NCBI RefSeq assembly: GCF_900626075.1
Contig: NZ_UYZY01000005.1
Span: 248,001 to 312,000 of the forward strand
DNA length: 64,000 nucleotides
Source: Clostridium transplantifaecale
GTDB lineage: Bacteria; Bacillota; Clostridia; Lachnospirales; Lachnospiraceae
Direction: 5' to 3'
The notes under the pieces were generated by a model, which had not been told where the DNA came from, did no database searches, and saw nothing but the letters and a program-made list of their open reading frames with translations. Below are positions 36,159-44,985 of the stretch, in pieces. Both the position numbers and the translations under genes were made by a program. How positions within the stretch are numbered: position 1 is the stretch's first letter; every line of letters begins with the position of its first letter.

Positions 36159-36947
36159 ATGACAGGACGGACAGCAGGGTATGTAAGGAACAGCAAATGG
36201 CAGATGTCGGAATCTCTGGCGCTGGGCGTGGTCCTGACCCTGGCGGGCGGATTCCAGGATGCATATTCCTATAACTGCAGGGGAAAGGTTTTTGCGAATG
36301 CCCAGACCGGCAATATTGTATTGCTGGGACAAAACCTGGCAACGGGAAACTGGGGGAGCGCGATCCGATACCTTTTTCCTCTCCTTGCATTTATCGGAGG
36401 CGTCTATGTGACGGAGTGGATTCATGAATTGTATAAGGAGCACCGGCTGCTGCATTGGAGGCAGATTGTCCTTTTAATTGAGATTGTGATGCTGCTGATT
36501 GCAGGATTTCTTCCTCAAAGCATGGACACCCCGGCCAATATTCTGCTTTCTTTTGCATGCGCAATGCAGGTTAACAGCTTCCGTAAATTCCGCGGAATTC
36601 CATGCGCTACGACAATGTGCATCGGCAATATGCGCAGTGCGACGGAGATGCTGGGACGGTATCATATTACAAAAGACCCGGAGCTGAAACGGAAGGCGCA
36701 GCACTATTACTTTATTATTTTCATTTTTGCCATTGGAGCCGCGATTGGAGCCGTCATTTCCATGAAATGGGGAAATCGGGCAATTTGGATTGCGGCAGCG
36801 CTGATGTTTTCCGGATTTCTCATGATGTTTATTAAAAGCGAGATAGAGGAAAATCCTGCCATAAGGAAAGAAATCGAAAAAATTGAGGAGCAGGCGGCGG
36901 AGATGCTCCATGAAGAAATAGAAAACAGCAATTCGGACAGACAGTAA
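36159..36947 (+). CDS. DUF1275 (YoaK-type) membrane protein
   Basis: A 262-residue protein with about six membrane helices. The family motif region is clear: GGFQDAYSYNCRGKVFANAQ and TGNIVLLGQNLATGNW, then a second-half QVNSFRKFRGIPCATTMCIG motif. DUF1275 proteins are widespread in bacteria; their substrate is not known. The chosen ATG follows AAGGAAG and removes a Glu-rich, poorly conserved N-terminus that an upstream in-frame start (36081) would add. The C-terminus is a charged helix (KEIEKIEEQAAEMLHEEIE). It lies between the MATE gene and a lipoprotein gene. Confidence 0.8.
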   Translation: MTGRTAGYVRNSKWQMSESLALGVVLTLAGGFQDAYSYNCRGKVFANAQTGNIVLLGQNLATGNWGSAIRYLFPLLAFIGGVYVTEWIHELYKEHRLLHWRQIVLLIEIVMLLIAGFLPQSMDTPANILLSFACAMQVNSFRKFRGIPCATTMCIGNMRSATEMLGRYHITKDPELKRKAQHYYFIIFIFAIGAAIGAVISMKWGNRAIWIAAALMFSGFLMMFIKSEIEENPAIRKEIEKIEEQAAEMLHEEIENSNSDRQ

Positions 36948-36972
36948 ATAGCGTTCAGTAGAGGAGATTAAG

Positions 36973-37914
36973 ATGAGACGGAGATCAGGAAGTGTGGCGC
37001 TTGTGGTATTAGGACTTCTGATGGCGGGCTGCGGCAGCCATCAGGAGGCATCGGGCACCATAACGGCAGCCGCAGCGGTAGAGAGCGGTTCGGAAGCGCA
37101 GGAAGATAACAGCATAGAAGAAAATGGGGGGAACATTACCGGAGATAATAATGAGCTGAGTAAGGAGACACTGGAAACAACAGTGCTGAAAACTGCCGGT
37201 GAGAGCCCGGAAACAGCGCCAATGCTGTCGGGCGAGATACATATGGAGAATCCGTCCTGGGATTACTACAGCTTAGAGGTGTCGGAACCGGCGGCATCAC
37301 CCCTGAGTCTTGTAAAATTGACGGAGGAGGCCAATCAGATCACGGACACAGAAGCGTGGTTTGAGAAAAACAATCTTACCACGGATGTAGAAAACACGGG
37401 AAATTATACCTGCGATATTCTTACGGGAGAAGGGGGAGAGCCCTACCTGATCCGGGTAACGAAAAAGGAGAGCGGCGAAAGCTATATCCTGAATTTTTCA
37501 GATTACCAGTTTGCAAACGATTTTAAGGAGAGCGATGCATTTATCGTAAGGCAGACGATCCGCTCTGCACAGGTAAAGGATGACATCCTGTACCTCTCAA
37601 TTGGCCATCTCACCTATGCGGAAACATCCCCGCATAATGCCTATGTGGCTGCGGTGGATTTGAAACAGGGGAAACTTTTATGGAAGAGCAGACCGCTGGT
37701 GAGCAATGCGCGAAATTTTGTAATAAAGGGAGATGTCCTTCTTTGCGGCTACGGATTCACGGCGGAGCCGGACAACCTCTACCAGCTTGATCTGGCCACG
37801 GGTCAGGTCATTGCCCAACTTCCTTTAAAGTCTAAGGCGGATTATCTGATTCTGAAGGATGATACTCTGTATGTGAGGACTTACAATACCGATTATACGT
37901 TTCGGGTGGAATAA
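36973..37914 (+). CDS. Lipoprotein with PQQ-like propeller repeats
   Basis: A 313-residue lipoprotein (MAGC, Cys20) with a Glu/Asn/Thr-rich linker to about residue 90. The second half shows beta-propeller blades of the PQQ/WD type: NAYVAAVDLKQGKLLWKSRP, DNLYQLDLATGQVIAQLP and LILKDDTLYVRTYNTDY. Only three or four blades are present, fewer than in a closed propeller, so it may be a partial propeller or assemble with another protein. GAGGAG precedes the ATG. The function is unknown; BamB-like scaffolding is known for propellers, but no evidence here supports it. Confidence 0.65.
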   Translation: MRRRSGSVALVVLGLLMAGCGSHQEASGTITAAAAVESGSEAQEDNSIEENGGNITGDNNELSKETLETTVLKTAGESPETAPMLSGEIHMENPSWDYYSLEVSEPAASPLSLVKLTEEANQITDTEAWFEKNNLTTDVENTGNYTCDILTGEGGEPYLIRVTKKESGESYILNFSDYQFANDFKESDAFIVRQTIRSAQVKDDILYLSIGHLTYAETSPHNAYVAAVDLKQGKLLWKSRPLVSNARNFVIKGDVLLCGYGFTAEPDNLYQLDLATGQVIAQLPLKSKADYLILKDDTLYVRTYNTDYTFRVE

Positions 37915-37925
37915 CGATTTAAATT

Positions 37926-37972
37926 TAACAGGCGGGTAAGAGGATGCGGTGCGGACTCTTACCCGCCTGTTA
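37926..37972. terminator. Very stable 17-bp hairpin
   Basis: TAACAGGCGGGTAAGAG (37926-37942) pairs perfectly with CTCTTACCCGCCTGTTA (37956-37972). There is no T-run, but the stem just after the stop codon is likely to end or protect the transcript. Confidence 0.65.
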
Positions 37973-38124
37973 GAAGTGATTGTCAATATATTTTTTATCA
38001 TCCGCAAAACAAGTATGGTAAAAAAACAACAAAAATGGTAAGATTAAGATGCTCATATGGGCTGGAGGAACAAGACGTATTATTTTTGTATGTTTTTACT
38101 ATAGTTTGTGGGAAAAGGTGCGGC

Positions 38125-38892
38125 ATGAGAAAAAAAGACAGAGGTTTCAGCTTAATCGAGCTGATTATTGCGATTGCAATTCTTATCATATTGACAGGGC
38201 TTTTGGCGCCTCAGTTTATGAAGTATATTGAGAAGTCCAGGAAGGCGGCATGTCTGAATAACATTGATGTTGTGATTCAGGAATATCAGGTAGCATTGAT
38301 TGAGAATCAGAAAGTCACTCCAGAGGAGGTGCTAGATGATATTAAGCCCAAATGTCCGTCAAAAGGATTTTATTCAATAATACATAAGGGAGAAGAACTT
38401 TTTGTGATTAATTGTAGTGAACATGGAAATAGTGATGGCATTAGTACAGATCCGGCCGTGGCAGCGGCTCAAAAGGCATATAATGAAATGAAAGATTTTG
38501 TGGGACTAACCCATGATGAGACTATAAAAATTACAGGAACAAATTCTAATAATACAGCAATACGCGATTATTTGTTAAATAAGCAAGGAGGCAGTTGGCC
38601 TGAATTTGATAAGCAATACACACAAAAAGCTGGATTTAACAAGAACCTTTATGTACAACCATATATTTTTAAAGGTACTTCCGATTATAAAAGGACGGAT
38701 GATATTATAGTTTATGCAGGGGCAAGTAAGGATAATACTGGTGATGCTTGGGTGGCTTATCTTATCTATAATCCACAAAATGGTCTGTGGTATCATGCAC
38801 CGGATAATAAATCAACGTATCGAATCCAGGATAAACCCTGGGATGTAATTCAAAAAGATACTATTGACAATGGGTGGCTCCCTGTTAACTAA
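38125..38892 (+). CDS. Orphan type IV pilin-like protein
   Basis: A 255-residue prepilin: short basic leader ending in Gly7, then FSLIELIIAIAILIIL with the required Glu at mature position 5 (Glu12). Prepilin peptidase would cut between Gly7 and Phe8 and methylate the phenylalanine. The long hydrophobic helix packs pilin subunits together; the 210-residue C-terminal part is unlike common pilins and contains KPKCPSKGFYS, Asn-rich stretches and Tyr/Trp-rich strands. No pilus ATPase, platform protein or peptidase lies nearby, so assembly must use machinery encoded elsewhere. The second half of the gene is clearly AT-rich and uses codons unlike its neighbours, suggesting transfer or fast change. 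ATG follows AAAAGGTG. Confidence 0.82.
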   Translation: MRKKDRGFSLIELIIAIAILIILTGLLAPQFMKYIEKSRKAACLNNIDVVIQEYQVALIENQKVTPEEVLDDIKPKCPSKGFYSIIHKGEELFVINCSEHGNSDGISTDPAVAAAQKAYNEMKDFVGLTHDETIKITGTNSNNTAIRDYLLNKQGGSWPEFDKQYTQKAGFNKNLYVQPYIFKGTSDYKRTDDIIVYAGASKDNTGDAWVAYLIYNPQNGLWYHAPDNKSTYRIQDKPWDVIQKDTIDNGWLPVN

Positions 38893-38915
38893 ATAAAGAA
38901 GGCAGGGTATAATCC

Positions 38916-39668
38916 ATGACAAAAAAACGAAAACTTTTCCCCGCGTGCCTCACCGGCAACGCACTGAAATTTATAGCGGTCTTTACAATGCTGATCGACC
39001 ATATAGGAGCGGCTCTCATCGAATATGGGATTCTCTGCTCTTACGATATCGATCGTATGATGATGATTTTAGGGACGGAAGAGGGCATGCGCTGGTATCT
39101 GCTTGATCTGGTGTTGCGGATCATTGGCAGAATTGCATTCCCGATATTCTGTTTCCTTTTGGTGGAGGGATTCCTTCACACACGGGATGAGAGAAAATAT
39201 GCAAGAAATTTGCTTTTGTTTGCATTTATCTCGGAAATTCCCTTTGACACCGCATTTTTCGGCAGTCAGCTATACTGGGGAGCACAGAACGTGTATTTTA
39301 CACTGTTTATCGGTGTGGTCATGATGTGCTTTCTCAGAAAGTATGAAGGAAGACTGGGGATGCAGGCCGCCGCGGTTGCCGCTGCCTGCGTGGCTGCGTT
39401 TCTGATTAAGAGTGATTACAGCTATTTTGGAATATTAATCATTGCGGCGCTGTATCTTCTGAGGAACCGGCGTTCTAAGCGCTTTATTACAACCGGCGTC
39501 CTTGCCGCCCTGGAATCCCTGCCCCTGTTCGGTACGGCTGCGCTTTCTCTGATACCGATTGCCTGTTACAATGGGGAGAGGGGAAAACTGCGCATTAAGT
39601 ATTTCTTTTACCTGTTTTACCCGGTACACATTACGCTGCTGGTCGGTCTGAGATACCTTTTGTTTTAA
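38916..39668 (+). CDS. TraX-family membrane protein
   Basis: A 250-residue protein with seven or eight hydrophobic segments. The N-terminal GNALKFIAVFTMLIDHIGA and IGRIAFPIFCFLLVEGFLHT are the TraX family hallmarks; the end reads YPVHITLLVGLRYLL. TraX of the F plasmid N-acetylates pilin, and chromosomal relatives in Firmicutes are probable membrane acyltransferases whose substrate is not known. It is encoded 23 bases after the pilin gene in the same direction, so modification of that pilin is an attractive but untested idea. Confidence 0.82.
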   Translation: MTKKRKLFPACLTGNALKFIAVFTMLIDHIGAALIEYGILCSYDIDRMMMILGTEEGMRWYLLDLVLRIIGRIAFPIFCFLLVEGFLHTRDERKYARNLLLFAFISEIPFDTAFFGSQLYWGAQNVYFTLFIGVVMMCFLRKYEGRLGMQAAAVAAACVAAFLIKSDYSYFGILIIAALYLLRNRRSKRFITTGVLAALESLPLFGTAALSLIPIACYNGERGKLRIKYFFYLFYPVHITLLVGLRYLLF

Positions 39669-39700
39669 AATAATAAAAATATGATTTAGGAGTTGTTATT

Positions 39701-39883
39701 TTGGATTTACATTTAGAACCCATTACACGACGCAACCGGAAAGAAGCTTTAAAGCTCAGGGTTGCAGCAGGTCAGGAAACTTTTGTAGAGACTGTTTCCC
39801 AGTGCCTTTCAGAGGCCGGACGGAATCCGGTGTGGAAACAGGTCGGAATCTGTGCGGAGGAACGGATGGTGGGATTTGGATGA
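39701..39883 (+). pseudogene. Truncated GNAT-type (polyamine) acetyltransferase remnant
   Basis: The frame begins at TTG after TAGGAG and encodes 60 residues that look like the start of a BltD-like acetyltransferase (TRRNRKEALKLRVAAGQE, NPVWKQVGICAEERMVGFG), then stops where the conserved fold should continue. The following bases to about 40030 carry only scattered coding traces and a terminator hairpin. A small dead fragment is the simplest reading. Confidence 0.6.
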
Positions 39884-39897
39884 TTTATCAACAGTTT

Positions 39898-39923
39898 AAG
39901 GCGTGCTGAAAGGCACGCCTTTT
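39898..39923 (+). terminator. Intrinsic terminator
   Basis: AAGGCGTGC (39898-39906) pairs with GCACGCCTT (39913-39921) with a six-base loop and TTT following. It falls just after the acetyltransferase remnant, so transcription is stopped early there. Confidence 0.7.
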
Positions 39924-40036
39924 ATGATGCAAAGTGTAATGCAAAATATGATGTAGAGGAAGGTTTCGCAATTTCCCGAGAGCTGGTTCCGGCCATCGCA
40001 GAGATGGCCGCGGAGGAAAGAGGATCCCTGCGACCG

Positions 40037-40621
40037 TCAATTGTTATCCCGGATGACACGGCAGGGATTTCCGCAGGCAATCTTATTTGAGGGGATATTT
40101 CTTGTCACGACGCTTCCCGCGCCGATTACGACATTATCTCCGATGGTAACTCCCGGCATGATAATCGCTCCGCCGCCAATCCAGACGTTATTTCCAATGG
40201 TGACAGGGGCGGTCTGTGTCTTGCAGAATGCAAAAGAACCATCTTCCTTTGGCCCGCTAAACCGGTCCTTTGCATTTGTTGGGTGAAACGCCGTGTATAT
40301 CTGGACATTGGGCGCAATGAGTGCATTATCTCCAATGGTAATTTTATTGTCGTCCAGAAATACACAGTTCATATTGACTTCGCAGTTATTACCGAAGTAG
40401 ATATTATCTCCATAATCGGCGAAGAAGGGAGCCGTGATCCAGAGATTGGCGCCCCGTCCGCCCAGCAGTTCTGCCAAAATTCTGTCTTTTTCGGCCAGAT
40501 TTTCAGATTCGGTACAATTGTAGTCACGGACAAGGTTTTTAGCTTTGTGCCATCGGGACAGGAGCTCACCGTCTCCGCAGTCATAGAGCTGTCCGGCTAA
40601 CATTTTTTCACGTTCCGTCAT
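40037..40621 (-). CDS. Maltose/galactoside O-acetyltransferase family protein
   Basis: A 194-residue left-handed beta-helix acetyltransferase. The N-terminal helical cap (EREKMLAGQLYDCGDGELL) is the Mac domain of maltose O-acetyltransferases. The hexapeptide repeats run from about residue 70 to 180, with the catalytic His in YTAFHPTNAKDR and the acetyl-CoA-binding GNNVWIGGGAIIMPGVTIGD. It acetylates sugars such as maltose, glucose or galactosides using acetyl-CoA, perhaps as detoxification. ATG at 40621 is chosen because AAAGGAA precedes it. The gene is convergent with the acetyltransferase remnant. Confidence 0.87.
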   Translation of the reverse strand: MTEREKMLAGQLYDCGDGELLSRWHKAKNLVRDYNCTESENLAEKDRILAELLGGRGANLWITAPFFADYGDNIYFGNNCEVNMNCVFLDDNKITIGDNALIAPNVQIYTAFHPTNAKDRFSGPKEDGSFAFCKTQTAPVTIGNNVWIGGGAIIMPGVTIGDNVVIGAGSVVTRNIPSNKIACGNPCRVIRDNN

Positions 40622-40716
40622 AAAGTTCCTTTCTTTTGTTCTTTCTCTGATCCCGCTCATAACGGCGTGCTGCGCTCAATAACGTGATTCGTGATGCACG
40701 GAAACGGCTGAAGGCC

Positions 40717-40740
40717 GCTCGCGGAATACTAACTGTAAAC
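40717..40740 (+). repeat. Dispersed motif, copy 3 (weaker)
   Basis: GCTCGCGGAATACTAACTGTAAAC resembles the copies near 5100 and 7060 but has lost the final part. It sits in the short gap upstream of the acetyltransferase gene, which otherwise holds no gene. Confidence 0.4.
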
Positions 40741-40851
40741 AAAATGAGATTTCTTGCGTAATATGGTACGGTTTAAACAGCAGCCGTACGGTTCGGGCAA
40801 ATAATTTAGAAAAAAGCTCCGTCAATCAAATCTTAAAAATTTCAGGCCTGC

Positions 40852-41685
40852 CTATTTCTTCCAGGTAAGCGGCCTTAACAAATGGCCGGGAATACGCGTT
40901 CCGCTATTACCTGCGGCTGTGTTAAGCTGGCTTTGGGTTAAGAAAATACATTCGCTGAGGTCTGCGTTTTTGATGTTGGCATCCCTTAAATCAGCGCCCA
41001 GAAGGCAGCTTCCCGTCAGGCGGCAGCCTTCCAGATTTGCCGCTATCAGGAGCGAAGAACTGAAATCAGCACCGTCCAACACGGCTCTCTGAAAGTTATG
41101 TGCAATGAGATTGGTTTTCCGCGGAGCGCCGTTTGAATGGTTCACCTTCATTTTAACAAATTTTATTGTGTTTTTAAACAGGAGGTTCACCTTTAATTTA
41201 AAGTTTTCGATATCAAATTCTAAAATTTCTTCGGGCGAGGAATGAAGCAGGCAATGCAGTTTTAAAATATGAATCCTGCTTTCTTCCCAGAGCGGTTCTG
41301 CCGGCAGCAGGTTAAGGATTTCCGTCAGATACAACTGTATCTGCTGCAGATAAAATGCTTTAACAAAAACATCAAAAATCTCACCGGCTTTATCGGGAGC
41401 CGATTTCCAGTTTATACCCGGGTACAGGGCGGCTGTAACCGGCCCGGCTCCGCAGCAGTCATAAGACAGACAGCCTTTTAGCTGCTTCGAACCAAGTTCA
41501 CCGTGAATCAGGCAGCGGAAATTGCCGTCCAGGCCGCGGCACGGTTCCCCTGCCTTCTTATCGGAGGGGAAGCCGTCGTATCTGGAAAAATACAGGGCGA
41601 CGCAGCAAAGCCCGGAGCAGCTGCCGCAATTGATACGGAATTTATTAAAATCATGATATTCATGCTGATACAGATGAAGTTTCAA
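40852..41685 (-). CDS. Cysteine-cluster protein fused to pentapeptide repeats
   Basis: A 277-residue cytoplasmic protein. The first 80 residues carry nine cysteines (20, 23, 27, 28, 49, 58, 72, 77, 78) in an arrangement like the YkgJ/CxxCxxCC zinc- or iron-binding family (NCGSCSGLCC, GCLSYDCCG). A helical middle follows. Residues 198-250 are pentapeptide repeats of the A(D/N)L-x-x type (ADFSS, ANLEG, ADLRD, ADLSE), which fold into a right-handed beta-helix. The start is TTG: AAAGGAGGT lies six bases upstream and no ATG occurs nearby. Pentapeptide proteins can mimic DNA or bind gyrase, but only longer arrays are known to do so. Function unknown. It is divergent from the TetR-type gene. Confidence 0.7.
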   Translation of the reverse strand: MKLHLYQHEYHDFNKFRINCGSCSGLCCVALYFSRYDGFPSDKKAGEPCRGLDGNFRCLIHGELGSKQLKGCLSYDCCGAGPVTAALYPGINWKSAPDKAGEIFDVFVKAFYLQQIQLYLTEILNLLPAEPLWEESRIHILKLHCLLHSSPEEILEFDIENFKLKVNLLFKNTIKFVKMKVNHSNGAPRKTNLIAHNFQRAVLDGADFSSSLLIAANLEGCRLTGSCLLGADLRDANIKNADLSECIFLTQSQLNTAAGNSGTRIPGHLLRPLTWKK

Positions 41686-41734
41686 GTTTGTACCTCCTTT
41701 TACAAAGCCGATCCCGAAAATAGAACTGTCACAC

Positions 41735-41763
41735 TTGTGCCACTTTCTAACTGATAGTATAAT
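41735..41763 (+). promoter_or_regulatory. Promoter of the TetR-type regulator gene
   Basis: TTGTGC, a 17-base spacer and a perfect TATAAT. It lies about 75 bases before the regulator start codon, in the gap shared with the divergent Cys-cluster gene. Confidence 0.6.
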
Positions 41764-41838
41764 ATTTACAGCAGTATTTCAACCGTTTGCGAAGAAGTGC
41801 TACAAAGGAGCGCGAAACGTGACACAAAAGGAGAAGAT

Positions 41839-42393
41839 ATGAAAAAAGTAAATCCGATTGCGGAGCAGTCCAGAAAGTGGCTTGCCGATTCATTGTTTGA
41901 GTTGATGAAAAAACAGCGCTATTCCGACATTACAATCACGGCTATATCGGAGAATGCCCAGCTGGCCCGAAGGACATTTTACAGGAATTTCAGTTCCAGG
42001 GAGGAGGTAATCATTTACGCCTGCACGCAGATTTGTGAAGAATACATACGGTATTTAGACAGGGATATCGAATATTCGGTCCGTCATATCATAGAGGTTT
42101 ATTTTACGTTCTGGCAGGAACATATGGACTTTCTGGAACTGCTGGCAGGTAATAATCTATTATGCCACTTAATCGATGTTTCCAACCGATACTGGCCGCA
42201 GATTTATGAGCGTTTCAGGAAATATTGGGGAGAGGAGTGCTCGGATAAGGAATTGGAATACTGCCTGCTCTTTAACATGGGCGGACTGTGGAATATTTTG
42301 ATCAAATGGATTTACAGCAGGGAGAGGGAAAATCCCTGGGAGATGGAGCGGATGGCAGGCAAATCGCTCCGCTGTTTTGTGAAAAGCATTTAA
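41839..42393 (+). CDS. TetR/AcrR-family transcription regulator
   Basis: A 184-residue repressor-type protein. The N-terminal helix-turn-helix is clear (ADSLFELMKKQRYSDITITA, ISENAQLARRTFYRNFSSRE). The C-terminal 120 residues are helical with Trp/Tyr-rich patches, resembling the TetR_C of the DhaS-like group. AAAGGAGAAG precedes the ATG. The divergent neighbour, or the polysaccharide deacetylase gene downstream, could be its target; position alone cannot decide. Ligand unknown. Confidence 0.82.
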   Translation: MKKVNPIAEQSRKWLADSLFELMKKQRYSDITITAISENAQLARRTFYRNFSSREEVIIYACTQICEEYIRYLDRDIEYSVRHIIEVYFTFWQEHMDFLELLAGNNLLCHLIDVSNRYWPQIYERFRKYWGEECSDKELEYCLLFNMGGLWNILIKWIYSRERENPWEMERMAGKSLRCFVKSI

Positions 42394-42474
42394 TGCACAA
42401 TTAAAAAAAATCAGGATGAAACTTTATCCGCCCTTTCTCCGTCTAATATTCAGTACAGAAGAAAAGGAGTTGTT

Positions 42475-43428
42475 ATGATGAGGCGGAAGAGAAGAAAGAT
42501 TAAAAAGATGGCGCTGGCAATGCTGGTTCTTGGATGCATGATTGCGGCGGCTACGGCTGCATATGCAGGAGCTCCGTCTGCCTCTGGAAGTTCCGGGACA
42601 GAAAACAGAATTCCCAGTGAGAGACAGATGAGCCGGGAAGGACAGACGCTTCAGAATGAACAGGCGTCCCCCGTGGGAACGGCAGTCTCCGGGCAGACTG
42701 TGAGTCAGGAGACACAGGCGGAACTGGAATCCCGGGCCGCCGAATCCCTGGCGGCGGAAGTAGAGAAGGAGGCCGAAGAAGCAGGTCCTGTTCTAAGCGG
42801 CGGAAGATATATTGATCCTTCCAAACCGATGATTGCACTGACCTTCGACGACGGGCCGTATGCGCCGGTAGGAAACCGCATTATGGACAGTATGGAAAAA
42901 TATAACGGCCGCGCCACTTTCTTTGTTGTGGGAAACCGCGTGGCGGATTACAAGACGGAAATCAAGAGAATGCATGACAACGGCCATGAAATTGCCAATC
43001 ATACATATGACCATAAATATCTGAACAGGCTGAGTGCGGACGAAATTGTCAGCCAGGTGGAGCTTTGCAACCAGGCTGTTGCGGCTATAACGGGGGAGAG
43101 CCCCAGACTGGTGCGTCTGCCGGGAGGAAGCAAAAACAGCACGGTTTTAGACAACGTCCATTATCCGATCATTTTGTGGAATATCGATACATTGGACTGG
43201 AAAACAAAGAGTGCCGACAAGGCGGCGGAGGCCGTGCTCGGTAAGGTGAAGGACGGAGATATTATCCTGATGCACGAGCTTTATAATTCGTCGGGAGACG
43301 CGGCGGTCCGGATTATCCCGGCCCTGTCCGAACAGGGCTACCAGTTTGTGACCGTGAGCGAACTGATCCGCTTCCGGGGCGGGGTAAAGAACGGGGGAAT
43401 CTACTATAGCTTCCATCAGCAAAAATAA
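42475..43428 (+). CDS. Exported polysaccharide deacetylase (NodB domain)
   Basis: A 317-residue secreted enzyme with a basic N-terminus and hydrophobic helix (12-31), then a Gln/Glu/Ser-rich linker to about residue 110. The NodB domain holds the metal- and base-binding motifs: TFDDGP (Asp125, Asp126), NHTYDH (His176, His180), RLPGGS, DTLDW and LMHEL. It removes acetyl groups from cell-wall N-acetylglucosamine (PgdA/PdaC-like) or chitin-like oligomers, a change that commonly increases lysozyme resistance. GGAG lies before tandem ATG codons at 42475 and 42478. It is followed by a terminator. Confidence 0.88.
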   Translation: MMRRKRRKIKKMALAMLVLGCMIAAATAAYAGAPSASGSSGTENRIPSERQMSREGQTLQNEQASPVGTAVSGQTVSQETQAELESRAAESLAAEVEKEAEEAGPVLSGGRYIDPSKPMIALTFDDGPYAPVGNRIMDSMEKYNGRATFFVVGNRVADYKTEIKRMHDNGHEIANHTYDHKYLNRLSADEIVSQVELCNQAVAAITGESPRLVRLPGGSKNSTVLDNVHYPIILWNIDTLDWKTKSADKAAEAVLGKVKDGDIILMHELYNSSGDAAVRIIPALSEQGYQFVTVSELIRFRGGVKNGGIYYSFHQQK

Positions 43429-43450
43429 AGAAAATAATGAATGATTACAG

Positions 43451-43493
43451 AAAAAGGGACTTTCCAGTGGACAGATGGAGAATCCCTTTTTCT
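43451..43493 (+). terminator. Terminator after the deacetylase gene
   Basis: AAAAAGGGA (43451-43459) pairs with TCCCTTTTT near 43484-43492, giving an A-run/T-run flanked stem that can act in both directions. Confidence 0.75.
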
Positions 43494-43606
43494 GTGCATG
43501 GAAACCGCCGTCTTGTTTTGAAGAACGAGGTAAGCTATAATAACCAGAGGGCAGATGTTATGCCGGTGTATTCCGGCATTCCTGCTCACTGGAAAGGGGC
43601 GGGAAA

Positions 43607-44944
43607 ATGAAGTCTATTATAAAATACATCATCCGTATATTCTACGCTGTCATCCTGTTTGCGACGGCCAATATACCGGCTCTCGGACTGCTTTACAGGA
43701 GGCCTCAGTGGCTTTTTCTGATTCTGCCGTGTTTTGTGCTGGTGAATATCCTGCCGCTGCCGGAAGGCAGGAAACTGCCGAAACGGCGGCTTGCCGTGTG
43801 TGCGGGCGGCTGTGAGCTTTTAATCCTTTTTCTCATCTCTATGGCCGCGTCGGCTGTGTACCTACTGTCATTGATACCGTCTTCATTTCCCGGCAATGCA
43901 GTGCTGTGGTTTGGAAATCTTCTCTGCGTCGTGCTTGTGGAGGCTGCTGTGTTCTGGAATGGAATTATCAGGGTCTACGCTACATCGGCCCAGATTGGAA
44001 TCAAATGGCGGGTGATAGGCATTATCTGCGGCTGGATTCCGGCGGCCAACCTGATTGCCCTGTGGAAAATCATCAGAACGGCTTCGGAGGAAGTGAAATT
44101 TGAAAGCGGTAAGATACTGAAAAACCGCGAAAGAGAGCAGGAGCAGATTTGCAGGACCAGATATCCCATACTGATGGTCCACGGTGTATTCTTCCGGGAT
44201 TTCAAATATTTTAACTATTGGGGCAGGATACCAAGTGAGCTTAAGCAGAACGGAGCCGTGATTTATTACGGCAACCACCAGTCGGCGGCCTCGGTTGCGG
44301 ACTGCGGGGAAGAGCTTGCAAAACGCATCCTGCAGACCGTCAGGGAGACCGGCTGCGGGAAGGTCAATATCATAGCCCATTCGAAAGGCGGGCTGGACAG
44401 CCGGTATGCGATCAGCCTGCTGGGCATGGAGCGGTATGTGGCAACGCTGACAACGGTGAATACACCCCACAGGGGATGCATCTTCGCCGATTACCTTCTG
44501 GGGAAAATTCCGGTGCAGGTGAAGGAAAAAGTGGCGGCCAGCTACAACACGGCGCTGAAAAAGCTGGGTGATCAGAATCCGGATTTTCTGGCTGCGGTTG
44601 GTGATCTCACGGCCTCTTCCTGTAGCCATTTTAACGAGATTGCCCCGGATAAACCGGGCGTATATTACCAGAGTACAGGATCCAAGTTAAACGTTGCTTC
44701 CGGCGGCCGTTTTCCTCTGAACTTCTCCCATGAGCTTGTGAAACATTTTGACGGGCCCAACGACGGACTTGTGGCCGAGAGCTCATTCCAGTGGGGAGAA
44801 CGGTATACACTTCTCACAACAAAGGGGCGCAGGGGCATCTCACACGGAGATATGATTGATCTGAACAGGGAAAATATCAGTGATTTTGACGTGAGGGAGT
44901 TCTTTGTCGGCCTGGTAAGCGATTTAAAAAACAGAGGATTTTAG
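43607..44944 (+). CDS. Membrane-anchored lipase-like alpha/beta hydrolase
   Basis: A 445-residue protein. Four hydrophobic helices occupy the first 160 residues. The hydrolase domain begins with the oxyanion loop YPILMVHGVFFRD, the Bacillus-lipase-like nucleophile motif AHSKGG (Ser259, Ala in place of the first Gly of GxSxG), then VNTPHRGCIFADYL. The acid is probably in GPNDGLVAESS and the base in GISHGDM, in the order of family I.4-like lipases. The substrate would be a lipid ester at the membrane. The N-terminal membrane part is unusual for such lipases, which are mostly secreted. GGAAAGGGGCGGG precedes the ATG. Confidence 0.82.
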   Translation: MKSIIKYIIRIFYAVILFATANIPALGLLYRRPQWLFLILPCFVLVNILPLPEGRKLPKRRLAVCAGGCELLILFLISMAASAVYLLSLIPSSFPGNAVLWFGNLLCVVLVEAAVFWNGIIRVYATSAQIGIKWRVIGIICGWIPAANLIALWKIIRTASEEVKFESGKILKNREREQEQICRTRYPILMVHGVFFRDFKYFNYWGRIPSELKQNGAVIYYGNHQSAASVADCGEELAKRILQTVRETGCGKVNIIAHSKGGLDSRYAISLLGMERYVATLTTVNTPHRGCIFADYLLGKIPVQVKEKVAASYNTALKKLGDQNPDFLAAVGDLTASSCSHFNEIAPDKPGVYYQSTGSKLNVASGGRFPLNFSHELVKHFDGPNDGLVAESSFQWGERYTLLTTKGRRGISHGDMIDLNRENISDFDVREFFVGLVSDLKNRGF

Positions 44945-44985
44945 AGACGGGACAGAAAGAGATTGAACAGAAGGAGATTAAATAT

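Noticed and set aside
39924..40036. Short plus-strand coding-like trace (EGFAISRELVPAIAEMAAEE)
   Set aside because: It lacks a start and runs antisense into the acetyltransferase gene; at most a relic, family not identifiable.
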